From NCBI GenBank assembly GCA_002842045.1, contig PHBX01000013.1:1-64000 (forward strand): a DNA stretch of 64,000 nt. Direction: 5' to 3'. The notes under the pieces are model-generated. The model was given only the letters and a program-made list of their open reading frames with translations, had not been told where the DNA came from and did no database searches. Positions 26,576 through 36,356 of this stretch are shown piece after piece. This DNA comes from Chloroflexi bacterium HGW-Chloroflexi-3 (GTDB lineage Bacteria > Chloroflexota > Anaerolineae > Anaerolineales > Anaerolineaceae). The position numbers were made by a program, and so were the translations under genes. Every line of letters starts with the position of its first letter. Positions within the stretch are counted from its first letter, which is position 1.

Positions 26576-27905
26576 AGAAAATGGGAAAATTAATTTTGAG
26601 GAGTTGGTTAAGAATTCATATGCTATCCCTCCTATCAGTGGAGATTTCTATAATAATTTATACGCTGAGTTGATTGCTCATGCGGAGAAGAAACGAGCCT
26701 TACCGAAAATCTCATCAATTAGGATTCGGTTTGCCCTCGGGTTAGCCATTCTCTTAGCACTTGTGTTTCTTTTCATCGTTCTTACCCCGCAAGGAAAGGC
26801 GTTTGCAGAGTCAATCAAACATTTATTTGTAACGACAGATATTATTGAAATCCCCATCGATGATCCAGAAACGGTAGCTTCTCCAACTTTTGTACCTACA
26901 TTTGAAATCACATTAATGCCAGCAACTGAATCAGGTGTCAAAGAAAATTACATTTCACCTGAAATTGCCAGTTTATCCTCCACTGATCCGGCGTGCGAAG
27001 ATGATCCGAAAGGCTACAACTGCCAGATTGCCAAGGCAGAAAGAAAAGTAGGATTTGATCTGAAAGAGCTTCCTGCAGATCCTTACACATTCAAGTTTTC
27101 AGAACTTTATATAACCGAAAGTGACGAGGTTTGGATTATTTACGAAAGGATTGGTGGAGGAAGTTACTTATATTTGTATCAGGCTATCGGAGATATGGCT
27201 TCGATGTATGGTAGTGTACCCGAGGATGCAATTCAAGAAGTTAAGGTAGGTGAATATTTCGGTGAATATGTAATTGGAAACTATTTTTCAGACAGTAGTT
27301 CTTCCAGTTACAAATGGGGGTACCATGGTACTTATCGCTTACGGTGGACTGAAGGGGAAAGGCGATTTGAACTTCGGCATGATGGTTGTGTAGATCTTCG
27401 ATATGAATTTTGTACATCACCAGATCAATTGATTCGTATTGCTGAATCTTTGGTTTATGACCCAAAGCCTAGCTCTGAATTGCGTCCGGATTATTTGAAA
27501 AGTCCTGAAGAAGCAGCTTTAATCAGTGGTTTTTCAATCCTCACGCCTACCATCTTACCGGAAGGATTTGTTTTTGACCATGGGACTTATGATTCCGATT
27601 TGAAGCAAATTCGCCTATCATACAGTCCAACGAGTTTTGATCCTGGAACTGCCGAGATACTCATTGTGATACGTCCTTTGATTGAAATTGCTGCCAACCC
27701 TGGCGAGAATTGGTCAGTGGAGGGAGAATCCGTTGATATTAACGGTAACCAAGGATTTTATACTTCCGGTGGTTCATACAATCACGCAGTTAGTTGGGAA
27801 GAGAATGGAATGCGAATATCCATCAGTTTTTATGCATCCGAAACTGCATTTGGAGGAGGATTTACAAAAGACCAGGTTTTGGAGATTGCTCGATCGCTAC
27901 AGTAA
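26568..27905 (+). CDS. Membrane-anchored probable anti-sigma factor with DUF4367-like extracytoplasmic domains
   Basis: The 445-residue protein has a cytoplasmic N-terminus of about 50 residues, one membrane helix (about 53-72, LGLAILLALVFLFIVL) and a large external part. Two similar segments (about 180-310 and 320-445), the latter starting SGFSILTPTILPEGFVFD and ending GGGFTKDQVLEIARSL, resemble DUF4367 repeats. Overlap with the sigma gene and single-helix topology fit a transmembrane regulator that senses an external signal. The pairing is inferred. Confidence 0.75.
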   Translation: MNRENGKINFEELVKNSYAIPPISGDFYNNLYAELIAHAEKKRALPKISSIRIRFALGLAILLALVFLFIVLTPQGKAFAESIKHLFVTTDIIEIPIDDPETVASPTFVPTFEITLMPATESGVKENYISPEIASLSSTDPACEDDPKGYNCQIAKAERKVGFDLKELPADPYTFKFSELYITESDEVWIIYERIGGGSYLYLYQAIGDMASMYGSVPEDAIQEVKVGEYFGEYVIGNYFSDSSSSSYKWGYHGTYRLRWTEGERRFELRHDGCVDLRYEFCTSPDQLIRIAESLVYDPKPSSELRPDYLKSPEEAALISGFSILTPTILPEGFVFDHGTYDSDLKQIRLSYSPTSFDPGTAEILIVIRPLIEIAANPGENWSVEGESVDINGNQGFYTSGGSYNHAVSWEENGMRISISFYASETAFGGGFTKDQVLEIARSLQ

Positions 27906-27951
27906 AATGGCAGGAGTAGAACCCTCTGAGATTATGGGCAAGGTGAGTTGT

Positions 27952-28115
27952 TTATGACCCTCGGTTACACTTAGGGATTAACAACCACCATCCATCATGG
28001 TAGAAGAGATTGTTTAGCATAAGACCAGAAGTGCAACGCACCCAATCTCTTCCCCATCATAGTCTATCTTGTAATCAAAAAAATCCCAGTTCAGATATTT
28101 TTCCTTATTTGAATT
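27952..28115. repeat. Dispersed repeat, copy 2, with a TCTGAACTGGGATTT element
   Basis: The blocks ACACTTAGGGATTAACAACC, CCATCATGGTAGAAGAGATT and AAGTGCAACGCACCCAATC match copies 1 and 3; the run from AAGTGCAACGCACC to the reversed TCTGAACTGGGAT element (28081-28100) is nearly identical to 29856-29926. It separates the sigma/anti-sigma cassette from the AAA ATPase. Confidence 0.7.
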
Positions 28116-28173
28116 TAATATAATTATGATTATAATAAATATGATTATATTAATAATATCAATGGAGCTAGCC

Positions 28174-29586
28174 ATGTTTATCAACAGAAATAAAGAACTC
28201 AATCTGTTAGAACAGCACTATCAATCGGATCAGGCAGAACTATTCGTTTTGTATGGCCGCCGACGGGTAGGAAAGACAGAGTTGTTACGTGCTTTTTGTG
28301 TGGGCAAACCTCATATTTTCTTTATAGCCACATTGAGTAGCGATTCCGAGCAACTGGCTACCTTTTCGCAACAAATTTATGCCTTCAACCACACGGAAGT
28401 CGCAGCCGGGTTCACCTTCCCCTCCTGGGAGGCTGCTTTCCGGGCATTGGTGGACATCCCAATGCAACCACGACCGATCATTGTTTTGGATGAGTTTACT
28501 TACCTGGTTAGTGGCAACAAAGCCATTCCTTCCATTCTGCAAAAGGTTTGGGATGAAACCTTAAAAAATTCAAATCTGATGCTCGTGCTGTGTGGCTCTT
28601 ACATCGGTATGATGGAAACCAAGGTGTTGGGATATCAGGCACCTTTATATGGAAGGCGAACAGCCAGCTCTCTCCTGCGCCCCATGGGTCTGACTTCATC
28701 TGCCCTTTTCTTTCCAAACTATTCACCGGAAGAAAAATTTTTAGCCTGGGCAATCTTAGGTGGGATGCCATACTATTTACTCACGTTTCAAGACAATAAG
28801 TCGATACCTGCCAATATCCATCAGCACATTCTGGATGAACAATCTGGTACACTTTTCAATGAGCCACGCTTGTTGCTGATGGAAGAACTGCGTGAGCCAC
28901 GCAATTACTTTTCTGTATTAAGAGCAATTGCCCAGGGAAATACACGCATGAATGAAATTGCACAATCTGCAGGGATTGGGGATGTGACCACCGTAGTTCG
29001 TTATCTGGATATTTTGCAGCAGATGCGACTGATCACCCGGCGTGTGCCTGCTACCGAGACTCGACCAGAAAAGAGTAAAAAGGGAATTTATCAAATTGAT
29101 GATCATTTTTTGCGTTTCTGGTTTCGCTATGTGCATCCCAATCAGAGTGGATTGGATCTGGGATTAGCAGACGCCATTCTCCAGCAACGCATCCTGCCCG
29201 ATCTGGATCATTTTGTCGCTACTGCCTTTGAGGAAGCTGCGATTCATTTCACAGGTCAGCTTGCACATACTGGAAATTTGTCCTTCCTGCCTGAGCAAAT
29301 TGGTGGCTGGTGGAGCAGGAATGCAGAGATCGATGTGCTGGCAGTCAACCTGAACGAGAAGGTGGCCTTGCTGGGAGAGTGTAAATGGAACCTCCACCCG
29401 GTGGGGATTGGTGTTCTGAACGAGCTCAAACAAAAAGCACGGGTCTTGAAGAAAGAGCATGATATTCAGGAAGTCCAATTCATGCTGTTTGCCCGTCGTG
29501 GTTTCACGCCTGAATTTCAAGAAATCGCAAATCGTGAAGGTGTGCGTCTATACACAGTAGATGATCTGGTGATAGGTGCAACCTAA
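28174..29586 (+). CDS. AAA ATPase of the ATPase_2/DUF234 group
   Basis: The 470-residue protein has Walker A GRRRVGKTELLRAF (about residue 33), Walker B-like IIVLDEFTYL, a winged-helix segment (ARGNTRMNEIAQSAGIGDVTTVVRYLDILQQM type) and a C-terminal nuclease-fold region with IDVLAVNLNEKVALLGECKW, the ExK signature of DUF234. Such genes are common accessory ATPases in archaea and Chloroflexota; their role is unknown. GGAG lies six bases before the chosen ATG. The last codons and the stop lie in the first bases of repeat copy 3. Confidence 0.82.
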   Translation: MFINRNKELNLLEQHYQSDQAELFVLYGRRRVGKTELLRAFCVGKPHIFFIATLSSDSEQLATFSQQIYAFNHTEVAAGFTFPSWEAAFRALVDIPMQPRPIIVLDEFTYLVSGNKAIPSILQKVWDETLKNSNLMLVLCGSYIGMMETKVLGYQAPLYGRRTASSLLRPMGLTSSALFFPNYSPEEKFLAWAILGGMPYYLLTFQDNKSIPANIHQHILDEQSGTLFNEPRLLLMEELREPRNYFSVLRAIAQGNTRMNEIAQSAGIGDVTTVVRYLDILQQMRLITRRVPATETRPEKSKKGIYQIDDHFLRFWFRYVHPNQSGLDLGLADAILQQRILPDLDHFVATAFEEAAIHFTGQLAHTGNLSFLPEQIGGWWSRNAEIDVLAVNLNEKVALLGECKWNLHPVGIGVLNELKQKARVLKKEHDIQEVQFMLFARRGFTPEFQEIANREGVRLYTVDDLVIGAT

Positions 29587-29932
29587 AGGTCGAAAATAAT
29601 GCACTTTTGGTTTTTGGGTTGAGGGAAATTTGGTTCCATTCATAAGGTTGATGACGATTCATAAGCGCGGTGGTGCGTTGCACATGGGGATTTACAACTA
29701 CCATCCATCATGGTAAAAGAGATTGTTTAACACGAATCGAGAAGTGCGATGCACCTGACATTATGCGAACAATGTCTAGTGACCAGGTGCAACGCACTTT
29801 TGAATTTTGGATTGAAGGAAATATGATTCCATTCTGAAGTATCATGATGATCCCTAAGTGCAACGCACCCAATCTCTTCCCCATCATAGTCCATCCTGTA
29901 ATCCTAAAAATCCCAGTTCAGACATTTTTTTG
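29575..29932. repeat. Dispersed repeat, copy 3 (longest)
   Basis: It starts AGGTGCAACCTAAAGGTCG inside the end of the ATPase gene, continues with AATGCACTTTTGG, GGTGCGTTGCAC, ACTACCATCCATCATGG and GTGCAACGCACTTTTG, and ends with the reversed TCTGAACTGGGAT element (29907-29926). All blocks have partners in copies 1 and 2. A short heptamer run (29932-29965) follows. No gene is seen in 29587-30029. Confidence 0.7.
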
Positions 29933-30029
29933 CCATCAGCCATCAGCGATGAGCTATTCAGCTATTTTCCCTTGCCCATCGCCTTCATCAATGATAAGCT
30001 ATGCATACAATTCATTAACGGGGTGCAGC

Positions 30030-30491
30030 ATGCGCTTATTTGAAATCATCATATTAGCAATTACCTTCCTTTCCTTCCTGTTGCGTTTCATTCCTTTAAA
30101 GAAATTTACCTGGCTGTATCTCTTGCCCACACTGAACCTGTTAGCCATTGGTTACCACCTATTTTTCGAAGGTGCGCGCTGGCAAATGATTCCACTCTAT
30201 ATCCTGGCGATCGCCTTCATTCCCATGGGTATCCGCAAGATCATTCAACCTGCACACCGATTCAAATGGGGATTCACGATCCTGGCTGCCATCCTGCTGC
30301 TGATCGGGGCAGCGTTACCAGCCTTGTTACCTGTGCATGTCTTTCCAGCTACCCAGGGACCCTACGCAGTCGGTACAACTTCCTTTTATTGGATAGATCA
30401 GGGTCGCCTGGAAGCCTACAGCCCGGATCCCGATCGGGTTTATGCCAATCCGCCCTCCGAGACACACCGGGTGATGGTTCAGGTCTGGTAG
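30030..30491 (+). pseudogene. Truncated gene: membrane N-terminus of an alpha/beta hydrolase-type protein
   Basis: The 153-residue frame has four to five hydrophobic helices, then PVHVFPATQGPYAVGTTSFYWID and ends RVMVQVW. In full-length relatives (PAF-acetylhydrolase-like membrane hydrolases) this segment leads directly into a catalytic domain beginning WYP. Here the frame stops right after the tryptophan and the hydrolase domain is missing; the next gene, which is unrelated, starts 12 bp later. A deletion joining two genes is likely. It could still be expressed as a membrane protein. Confidence 0.6.
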
Positions 30492-30502
30492 GAACCTTTA
30501 CT

Positions 30503-31069
30503 TTGACCCGAAACCCACCATCCTTCCCCAAACCTGGTAGCCGCATTGCTGTGATCGGCGCCACCGGCAGTGGCAAAACCACCCTGGCGCAGCGCCTGGG
30601 CGATATTCTGGTTCTACCGGTGATCGAGCTGGATGCGCTGCACTGGATGCCCAGTTGGACCGAGAAGCCCTGGCCGGAGATCCGCGCCGAGCTGGATCCG
30701 ATGACCCGTCAGGACAGATGGATCACGGATGGCAACTACAGCCAGGTGCGCGATCTGATCTGGCCACGCGCGGATACGATCATCTGGCTGGAATATCCCT
30801 TCCTCTTCATTTTCTTGCGTCTCTTTATCCGCACCCTTAAAAGAGTCTTTCTCAAAGTCGAACTCTGGAATGGAAACCGCGAGCGCTTTCGTGAGAACTT
30901 CCTCTCACGCGATTCCCTATTCGTCTGGCTGGTCACCTCGCGCTCCAAACACAAGAAGAACTACCCCCTGGCATTTCAGGAGCCACAGCATGCTCATCTG
31001 CAGGTGCTGCGTTTCACCCATCCACGCCAAACCGAGCGCTGGTTGAAAACACTCCGTCAGTCTACTTGA
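30503..31069 (+). CDS. P-loop kinase-like protein (adenylate kinase/DNA topology modulation FlaR family)
   Basis: The product of about 188 residues starts with RIAVIGATGSGKTTLAQRLG (Walker A), followed by LPVIELDALHWMPSW, DRWITDGNYSQVRDLIWPRADTIIWLEYP and RRVFLK/NRERFRENFLSRDSLFVW-type basic helices, the pattern of small kinases annotated as FlaR or topology-modulation proteins. The most likely start is TTG at 30503, as no ATG lies before the P-loop in a suitable place. Substrate unknown. Confidence 0.78.
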   Translation: MTRNPPSFPKPGSRIAVIGATGSGKTTLAQRLGDILVLPVIELDALHWMPSWTEKPWPEIRAELDPMTRQDRWITDGNYSQVRDLIWPRADTIIWLEYPFLFIFLRLFIRTLKRVFLKVELWNGNRERFRENFLSRDSLFVWLVTSRSKHKKNYPLAFQEPQHAHLQVLRFTHPRQTERWLKTLRQST

Positions 31070-31184
31070 CCGTATTGAGTTTGATTGTTAACATGATTTA
31101 ACCATGTAAAAATCAGTTTCATTGTAAAATTAAATGAACTGGCGGTAAGCTTAGTTTTTTGTTTTTAAATATCGAGGAGTAGGC

Positions 31185-31757
31185 ATGCAATTATTGAAAG
31201 ATATGATTCTACAAAAAGGGGCAAATCTGGGGGGTGGCATTTTGAAAGTCGATGGTTTTATTAACCATCAAGTTGATCCGGTTTTGATGAATGCCTGTGG
31301 TCAGGAACTGGCAAAGCGTTTCGAAAACATTGGAGCCACAAAGGTTCTTACGGCAGAAATTTCCGGGATTGCGCCTGCTGTGATGGCTGCCTTCTACCTC
31401 GGTATTCCTGTCGTTTATGCCCGCAAGACTAAACCGATTACCATGCCGGATACGGTTTACCTGACCACTGCCCCATCCCACACCAAAGGACGCCTGGTGG
31501 AGTTGATCGTCTCCCCCGAGTACATCGCCCGTGGAGAAAAGGTCCTGATTATTGATGACTTCCTGGCTTCCGGCAACACCATTCAGGGACTGGTTCGATT
31601 GACCCTGGCTGCGGGTGCCAAACTGGTCGGCATCGGTGCCCTGGTGGAAAAGTCCTTCGAGGGTGGTCGCCAGAAACTCTCCGCTCTCAAAATCCCGATT
31701 GAATCATTGGTCATCATCAGTAACATGGACGACGGCAAGATTGAATTTTTGGATTGA
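31185..31757 (+). CDS. xpt: Xanthine phosphoribosyltransferase
   Basis: Xpt makes XMP from xanthine and PRPP. The 190-residue protein has the PRPP-binding loop VLIIDDFLASGNT (about residue 125), the N-terminal VDGFINHQVDP segment and AEISGIAPAVMAAFYLGIP, as in Bacillus Xpt. It lies 6 bp upstream of guaA, so XMP from salvage is converted to GMP by its operon partner. A GAGGAGTAGGC ribosome site precedes the ATG. No purine riboswitch is visible in the short upstream region. Confidence 0.95.
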   Translation: MQLLKDMILQKGANLGGGILKVDGFINHQVDPVLMNACGQELAKRFENIGATKVLTAEISGIAPAVMAAFYLGIPVVYARKTKPITMPDTVYLTTAPSHTKGRLVELIVSPEYIARGEKVLIIDDFLASGNTIQGLVRLTLAAGAKLVGIGALVEKSFEGGRQKLSALKIPIESLVIISNMDDGKIEFLD

Positions 31758-31763
31758 TCCAGC

Positions 31764-33320
31764 ATGAGTGATACCCTGGTCGTCCTTGATTTCGGTTCGC
31801 AATACAGCCAGCTAATCACCCGGCGTGTACGCGAGGTGCAGGTCTATGCCGAGATGTTTCCCTGGGATGCTCCCGCGAACCAGGTCATGGCGTTGCAGCC
31901 CAAAGGATTCATCCTCTCCGGTGGACCCAATTCCGCTTATGACGTGGGCGCTCCTTATGTACCGGAATATGTGCTCGCATCTGGTCTGCCGGTGCTGGGT
32001 ATCTGCTATGGGATGCAAGCCATCACGGTAGCGTTGGGTGGCAAAGTATCGCCTGCCCAGGAACGCGAATATGGCACGGCCGAGATCACAGTGCTGGCAT
32101 CCAACCCTTTGATCGAAACCGGTAATTACCCGGTCTGGATGTCGCATGGTGATCGTCTGGAAGCACTCCCGCCGGGTTTCGTGAAACTGGCTACCAGTGG
32201 CAACAGCCCTTTCGCCGCTATGGGGGATCTGAAACGCCACTACTACGGTGTGCAATTCCACCCGGAAGTACGCCATACCCCCATCGGGGTCGAGATGATC
32301 CGGCATTTTGCCGTCGAGATCTGCGGTGCAGAACCCAACTGGACAGCTGATTCGATTATCGAGCAGAGTGTCGCACGCATCCGTAACCAGGTTGGGACAG
32401 AACGCGTGCTGGTGGGCGTCAGTGGTGGCGTTGACTCCAGTGTGGCTGCTGCATTGGTACATCATGCCATCGGGGATCAATTGGTAGCCGTCTTTGTCGA
32501 TCATGGCCTCTTGCGTCAGGATGAGCGCCAGCAGGTGGAGGTTGCCTTTAAAGCCAACCTTGGTGTCGAGATGCACACCGTGGACGCCATCGAGGATTTC
32601 ATGGACGCGCTGGACGGGGTCACCGATCCCGAAGCCAAACGCCGAGCGATTGGCGCAACTTTTATTCGTGTGTTTGAACAGGCCGCCCTTAATGTCGGCA
32701 AGCCACGTTTTTTGGTGCAAGGCACCATTTACCCGGATGTGATCGAGTCCAGTGCGCCTGATCGCAACAAGGGACACAAAATCAAATCGCATCACAACGT
32801 TGGTGGTCTGCCGGACGATCTTTCCTTCGAGCTGGTTGAACCGCTGCGTTATTTATTCAAAGATGAAGTACGTAATGTAGGAGAAGCTCTCGGCTTACCC
32901 GTCGAACTCGTCTGGCGGCAACCCTTCCCGGGTCCCGGGCTGGCAGTACGCTGCCTGGGGGACATCAACATGCAACGTCTGGCGACCTTACGCGCCGCGG
33001 ATGCCATCTTCACAGAAGAGCTAACCAAAGCGGGCTTGCTGGGCAAACGCAAAAGCGTGGATGAGCCGGGCATCGCCCAGGCATTTGCTGTACTGCTGCC
33101 CGTGCGCTCGGTGGGTGTCATGGGGGATGCGCGCACCTATCAGGAGGCTGTCGCCCTGCGTGCCGTCGCCACCGATGATTTCATGACCGCAGACTGGGCA
33201 CGCCTGGACTACGACCTGTTATCCCTTGTCGCCAGCCGCATCGTGAACGAGGTCAGCGGGGTGAATCGCGTGGTGTATGATGTCACTTCCAAACCTCCAG
33301 CAACGATTGAGTGGGAATAG
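31764..33320 (+). CDS. guaA: GMP synthase (glutamine-hydrolysing)
   Basis: GuaA aminates XMP to GMP. The 518-residue protein has a class I glutamine amidotransferase domain (C81 in GICYGMQ, histidine in VQFHPEV near residue 172), an ATP-pyrophosphatase domain with the P-loop GVSGGVDSS (about residue 219) and the C-terminal dimerisation domain ending [18 protein letters not shown]. Length and motifs are complete. Co-transcribed with xpt. Confidence 0.98.
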   Translation: MSDTLVVLDFGSQYSQLITRRVREVQVYAEMFPWDAPANQVMALQPKGFILSGGPNSAYDVGAPYVPEYVLASGLPVLGICYGMQAITVALGGKVSPAQEREYGTAEITVLASNPLIETGNYPVWMSHGDRLEALPPGFVKLATSGNSPFAAMGDLKRHYYGVQFHPEVRHTPIGVEMIRHFAVEICGAEPNWTADSIIEQSVARIRNQVGTERVLVGVSGGVDSSVAAALVHHAIGDQLVAVFVDHGLLRQDERQQVEVAFKANLGVEMHTVDAIEDFMDALDGVTDPEAKRRAIGATFIRVFEQAALNVGKPRFLVQGTIYPDVIESSAPDRNKGHKIKSHHNVGGLPDDLSFELVEPLRYLFKDEVRNVGEALGLPVELVWRQPFPGPGLAVRCLGDINMQRLATLRAADAIFTEELTKAGLLGKRKSVDEPGIAQAFAVLLPVRSVGVMGDARTYQEAVALRAVATDDFMTADWARLDYDLLSLVASRIVNEVSGVNRVVYDVTSKPPATIEWE

Positions 33321-33372
33321 CTGTTGCGGTTTGGCTGATATTTACAATTCGTCAACTGAAACATAAGAAATA

Positions 33373-33468
33373 TGCCAACTTCCACAATAATATTACGCCT
33401 ACTAACACAATAAAAATGCGCCAACTTCCACAATGATCATTGACATTGGTTTGTTTTAGGGCTATGAT
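33373..33468 (+). promoter_or_regulatory. Promoter of the DUF4143 ATPase with a duplicated CCAACTTCCACAAT box
   Basis: CCAACTTCCACAAT occurs twice in direct orientation (33375-33388 and 33421-33434), 46 bp apart. The second copy ends 5 bp before TTGACA (33440-33445), which is 17 bp from TATGAT (33463-33468). The -35/-10 pair is near-consensus. The boxes are candidate operator sites. Confidence 0.65.
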
Positions 33469-33472
33469 ATGT

Positions 33473-34747
33473 ATGGTGATAAAGGTGTATAAGTATCTAA
33501 AAAGACTCATTGATAAAACTCTTGTCCAAGAATTAGAAGCATTTGGTGCTGTTTTACTTACTGGTCCAAAATGGTGTGGAAAAACAACAACAGCAAAACA
33601 ATTGGCTAGAAGTGCTTTATTCATGCAAGATCCAGATAAGAGGGAGACTTATTTAAGAACCGCTGAGCTACAGCCTTCTGCTCTTTTAATAGGAGATAAA
33701 CCCAGGCTGATTGATGAATGGCAAATGGCACCACAATTATGGGATGCAGTGCGGTTCGATATTGATAAACAAGGAACTGAAGGGCTATATATCTTAACTG
33801 GTTCAACAACGGTAGACGAAGAGAGGATTGAACACTCTGGGGCTGGAAGAATCTCTCGCATAATGATGAGAACCATGAGCCTTTATGAATCTGAAGATTC
33901 AAATGGATCAATAAGTCTAAAAGAATTATTTGAAAATCCAAGTGAAATTAATGGAGTTTCATCGAACACGATCACAGATGTGGCAAAATTAGTGGTCAGA
34001 GGTGGTTGGCCAAATTCAATCGGGAAAAAAGAGGAAATTACTCGTAGACAAATCGCTGGATATTGTGATGTAATCGCCAAATCTGAAATCAAGACGATTG
34101 ATGGTGTTCAAAGAGATGAGGAAAAAACGAAAGCTGTACTTAGGTCTTTTTCGCGTCATATTTCGACACAAACACCAAATTCCACAATTTTAAAAGACAT
34201 ACTATCAAATAACGAATCCTTGCACAAGAACACACTCGATGCATATATCACAGCATTGAAAAAACTGTATATTATTGAGGATCTTTCAGCTTGGAGTCCA
34301 AAATTAAGATCAAAAACAACAATCCGAACATCTGATACCAGACATTTTATAGACCCAGCTATAGCAGCGTATTATTTAGGTGCGACATCCAGGGACTTAA
34401 TTTATGATCCAGAAACATTTGGCTTTTTATTCGAATCTATGGTTATCCGGGATCTAAGAGTTTACTCTCAAAGTCTTGAAGGAACCGTTTATCATTACAA
34501 GGATAAAGATGGCTTAGAGGCAGATGCAGTTATTCATCTAAATGATGGAAGATGGGGCGCAATCGAAGTAAAATTAGGCGCTAAATGGATAGATGAGGGA
34601 GCCAAAAATTTACTGGCTTTGAAATCTAAAATTGATAATAATCAAATGCCCCACCCCTCATTCCTGGCAGTAATTACTGCTTCTGAATTTGCATATAAAA
34701 GAGAAGATGGAGTTTTGGTAGTGCCATTGTGTTGTTTAAAAGATTAG
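33473..34747 (+). CDS. AAA ATPase with DUF4143 domain
   Basis: The product of about 424 residues has Walker A LLTGPKWCGKTTTAKQ, Walker B-like KPRLIDEWQ, and a GSTTVDEERIEHSGAGRISRIMMRTMSLYES stretch typical of the DUF4143 group. The C-terminal part (residues about 310-420) has the nuclease-like pattern GLEADAVIHL...GAIEVKLG. The predicted transcription start (about 33475) lies at or after the ATG at 33473, so the GTG at 33485 may be the true start. Function of the family is unknown; genes of this type are scattered accessory elements. Confidence 0.8.
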   Translation: MVIKVYKYLKRLIDKTLVQELEAFGAVLLTGPKWCGKTTTAKQLARSALFMQDPDKRETYLRTAELQPSALLIGDKPRLIDEWQMAPQLWDAVRFDIDKQGTEGLYILTGSTTVDEERIEHSGAGRISRIMMRTMSLYESEDSNGSISLKELFENPSEINGVSSNTITDVAKLVVRGGWPNSIGKKEEITRRQIAGYCDVIAKSEIKTIDGVQRDEEKTKAVLRSFSRHISTQTPNSTILKDILSNNESLHKNTLDAYITALKKLYIIEDLSAWSPKLRSKTTIRTSDTRHFIDPAIAAYYLGATSRDLIYDPETFGFLFESMVIRDLRVYSQSLEGTVYHYKDKDGLEADAVIHLNDGRWGAIEVKLGAKWIDEGAKNLLALKSKIDNNQMPHPSFLAVITASEFAYKREDGVLVVPLCCLKD

Positions 34748-34910
34748 TTTCATGGAAATAAATTTTTTTGAATATCCTCTTTGTTTTAAAAAATACAAAT
34801 TAATATAAATATGCACCAAACTGGGTTATGATAGGTGCGAAGATCAAAACCAGTGTGTTATATTGAAAGTTAATTAACCAATTAAAAATTCCACTGACAA
34901 AGGATTCATA

Positions 34911-35338
34911 ATGAATACAATCAAATTTAAATTTTTTGTTACTTTAACCTTCACGACTATCCTAATTGCCATCTCGCTCACCGCCTGCAGTACCCCCCTC
35001 CATTTTCCCCCGACTTCAATGAAGAGGATGTCAAACTGTTATCCCAGGATGTCGTTTCTCTACTGAACGCCCTGGACTCTGAAGGCCTGCGCACCCTGTT
35101 CACCGATCAAATGAACACTGCCATCACCGATGATGTATTTGTTCAGATCTACGCCGCCATAGAAGGGGGTGGAAAATTTGAAACCATTGACAACATCACC
35201 GTGGTGGGATCCTCCGACAAATCTACCGGAGAGGAATTCGCCACCGCTGTTGTCACCGCAAAATACGATAACAAATCATTTACATACACCATTACCTTCA
35301 ACAAACAAATGCAACTGGCAGGGCTGTATTATAGATAA
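34911..35338 (+). pseudogene. Frameshifted lipoprotein gene with DUF3887 domain
   Basis: The 5' part encodes a lipoprotein signal ending ISLTAC and the frame stops about 50 codons in. The 3' part, one base out of frame, encodes a DUF3887 domain (LLSQDVVSLLNALD, then ITDDVFVQIYAAIEGGGKFETI, ending QMQLAGLYY). The two join perfectly if one C is added to the C6 run near 34990. An AAAGGA ribosome site precedes the ATG. Either the gene is broken, it varies through the C tract, or the base is a sequencing error. Confidence 0.75.
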
Positions 35339-35727
35339 AAGTCGTTCTACGTCATCCTTCAAAATAACTCAAAAAAACAATTTATCTAAACACGATTAGA
35401 CTTACTGTGTTTAGATAAAGAATCTTAAATCCACAATTACGAATCATGAATATCCTTTACAAGAGAAGGATAAAATTGATTCATTCTATTTGGAGAGTTG
35501 TATTCGTTTACATCGTGTCCTTGCCATCTGGTTTTATTCGTTGACGACAATTCGCGTATTTCCTTGTTCGTAGCAAGCTGTAATATTCAGTCATGATTTC
35601 AGGACAACACATTTCTCCCGTTCACCCTTGGCCTATCTCCTCCATCCTTCCATTCCCCTGTCAACTTTGGACCGTCAACTTTAAACAAACAACAATCAAC
35701 ACTCCATTTACCTGATAGAATAATCCC
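35339..35727. other. 389-bp gap with a 13-bp stem-loop and a heptamer run
   Basis: TTTATCTAAACAC (35381-35393) pairs over 13 bp with GTGTTTAGATAAA (35407-35419); on the minus strand a T-rich tract follows, so it resembles a terminator in that direction. A degenerate heptamer run (units such as CCTGTCA, ACCGTCA) lies at 35656-35700. No gene is visible. Confidence 0.5.
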
Positions 35728-36213
35728 ATGGACATCAGCCCGATCATCACCAAAGATCTACTCGGCTTTCTCAAATCCCATTACCCATTGCATTGGGATG
35801 GGCTACATGGCTTCCAACACTGGGTGCGGGTGCGCGAGAATGGGCTGATGTTGGCATCCCTAAACGGAGCCAATCAGAAGGTAGTCGAATACTTTGCTTT
35901 CACACACGATATTCAACGTCAATCCGATGGTTTTGACCCCGGTCATGGTGCCCGTGCCTGTAAATTCATCCGCACACATCTGCTCGATCGTATCGACCTG
36001 ACCCCCGATGAAGTCAATCTTCTCTGCCTGGCCACTTCCGGTCATACCAATGGGAAATGCCACCCGGACGTCACCATCAACACCTGCTGGGACGCCGATC
36101 GTCTGGATCTGATGCGCGCCGGTATCCGCCCGCATCCCGACCGTCTCTGCACTCCCCAGTCCCGTGATCCCCAGATCATTGAGTGGGCAATTCAACGCAG
36201 TGTTGGGTATTGA
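35728..36213 (+). CDS. HD-superfamily-like protein of unknown substrate
   Basis: The 161-residue protein has an HD-type metal site spread over HGFQHWVRV, FAFTHDIQR, GHGARACKFI and TCWDADRLDLMR (order H...HD...H...D). Most proteins of this layout are phosphohydrolases acting on nucleotides, but the substrate cannot be told. The gene stands alone and converges on pepF with a shared hairpin terminator between them. Confidence 0.75.
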   Translation: MDISPIITKDLLGFLKSHYPLHWDGLHGFQHWVRVRENGLMLASLNGANQKVVEYFAFTHDIQRQSDGFDPGHGARACKFIRTHLLDRIDLTPDEVNLLCLATSGHTNGKCHPDVTINTCWDADRLDLMRAGIRPHPDRLCTPQSRDPQIIEWAIQRSVGY

Positions 36214-36356
36214 GAGAATGTCTGAACTGGGATTTTTATGATTTTGAGATTTATTATGATTTTCTCATCATAACCCATCATATCAATTCCCTGCAATCAT
36301 AGTTCAAATCTTTTCCGACATACCAATCCCCCGTAGTCATAGATCAGAATCAAAAA

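Noticed and set aside
31070..31184. Purine riboswitch before xpt-guaA
   Set aside because: The upstream region is only about 115 bp and lacks the conserved purine-riboswitch core and paired stems.
31812..32795. Long minus-strand frame opposite guaA
   Set aside because: Shadow of the GMP synthase gene; no motif and GuaA is complete on the plus strand.
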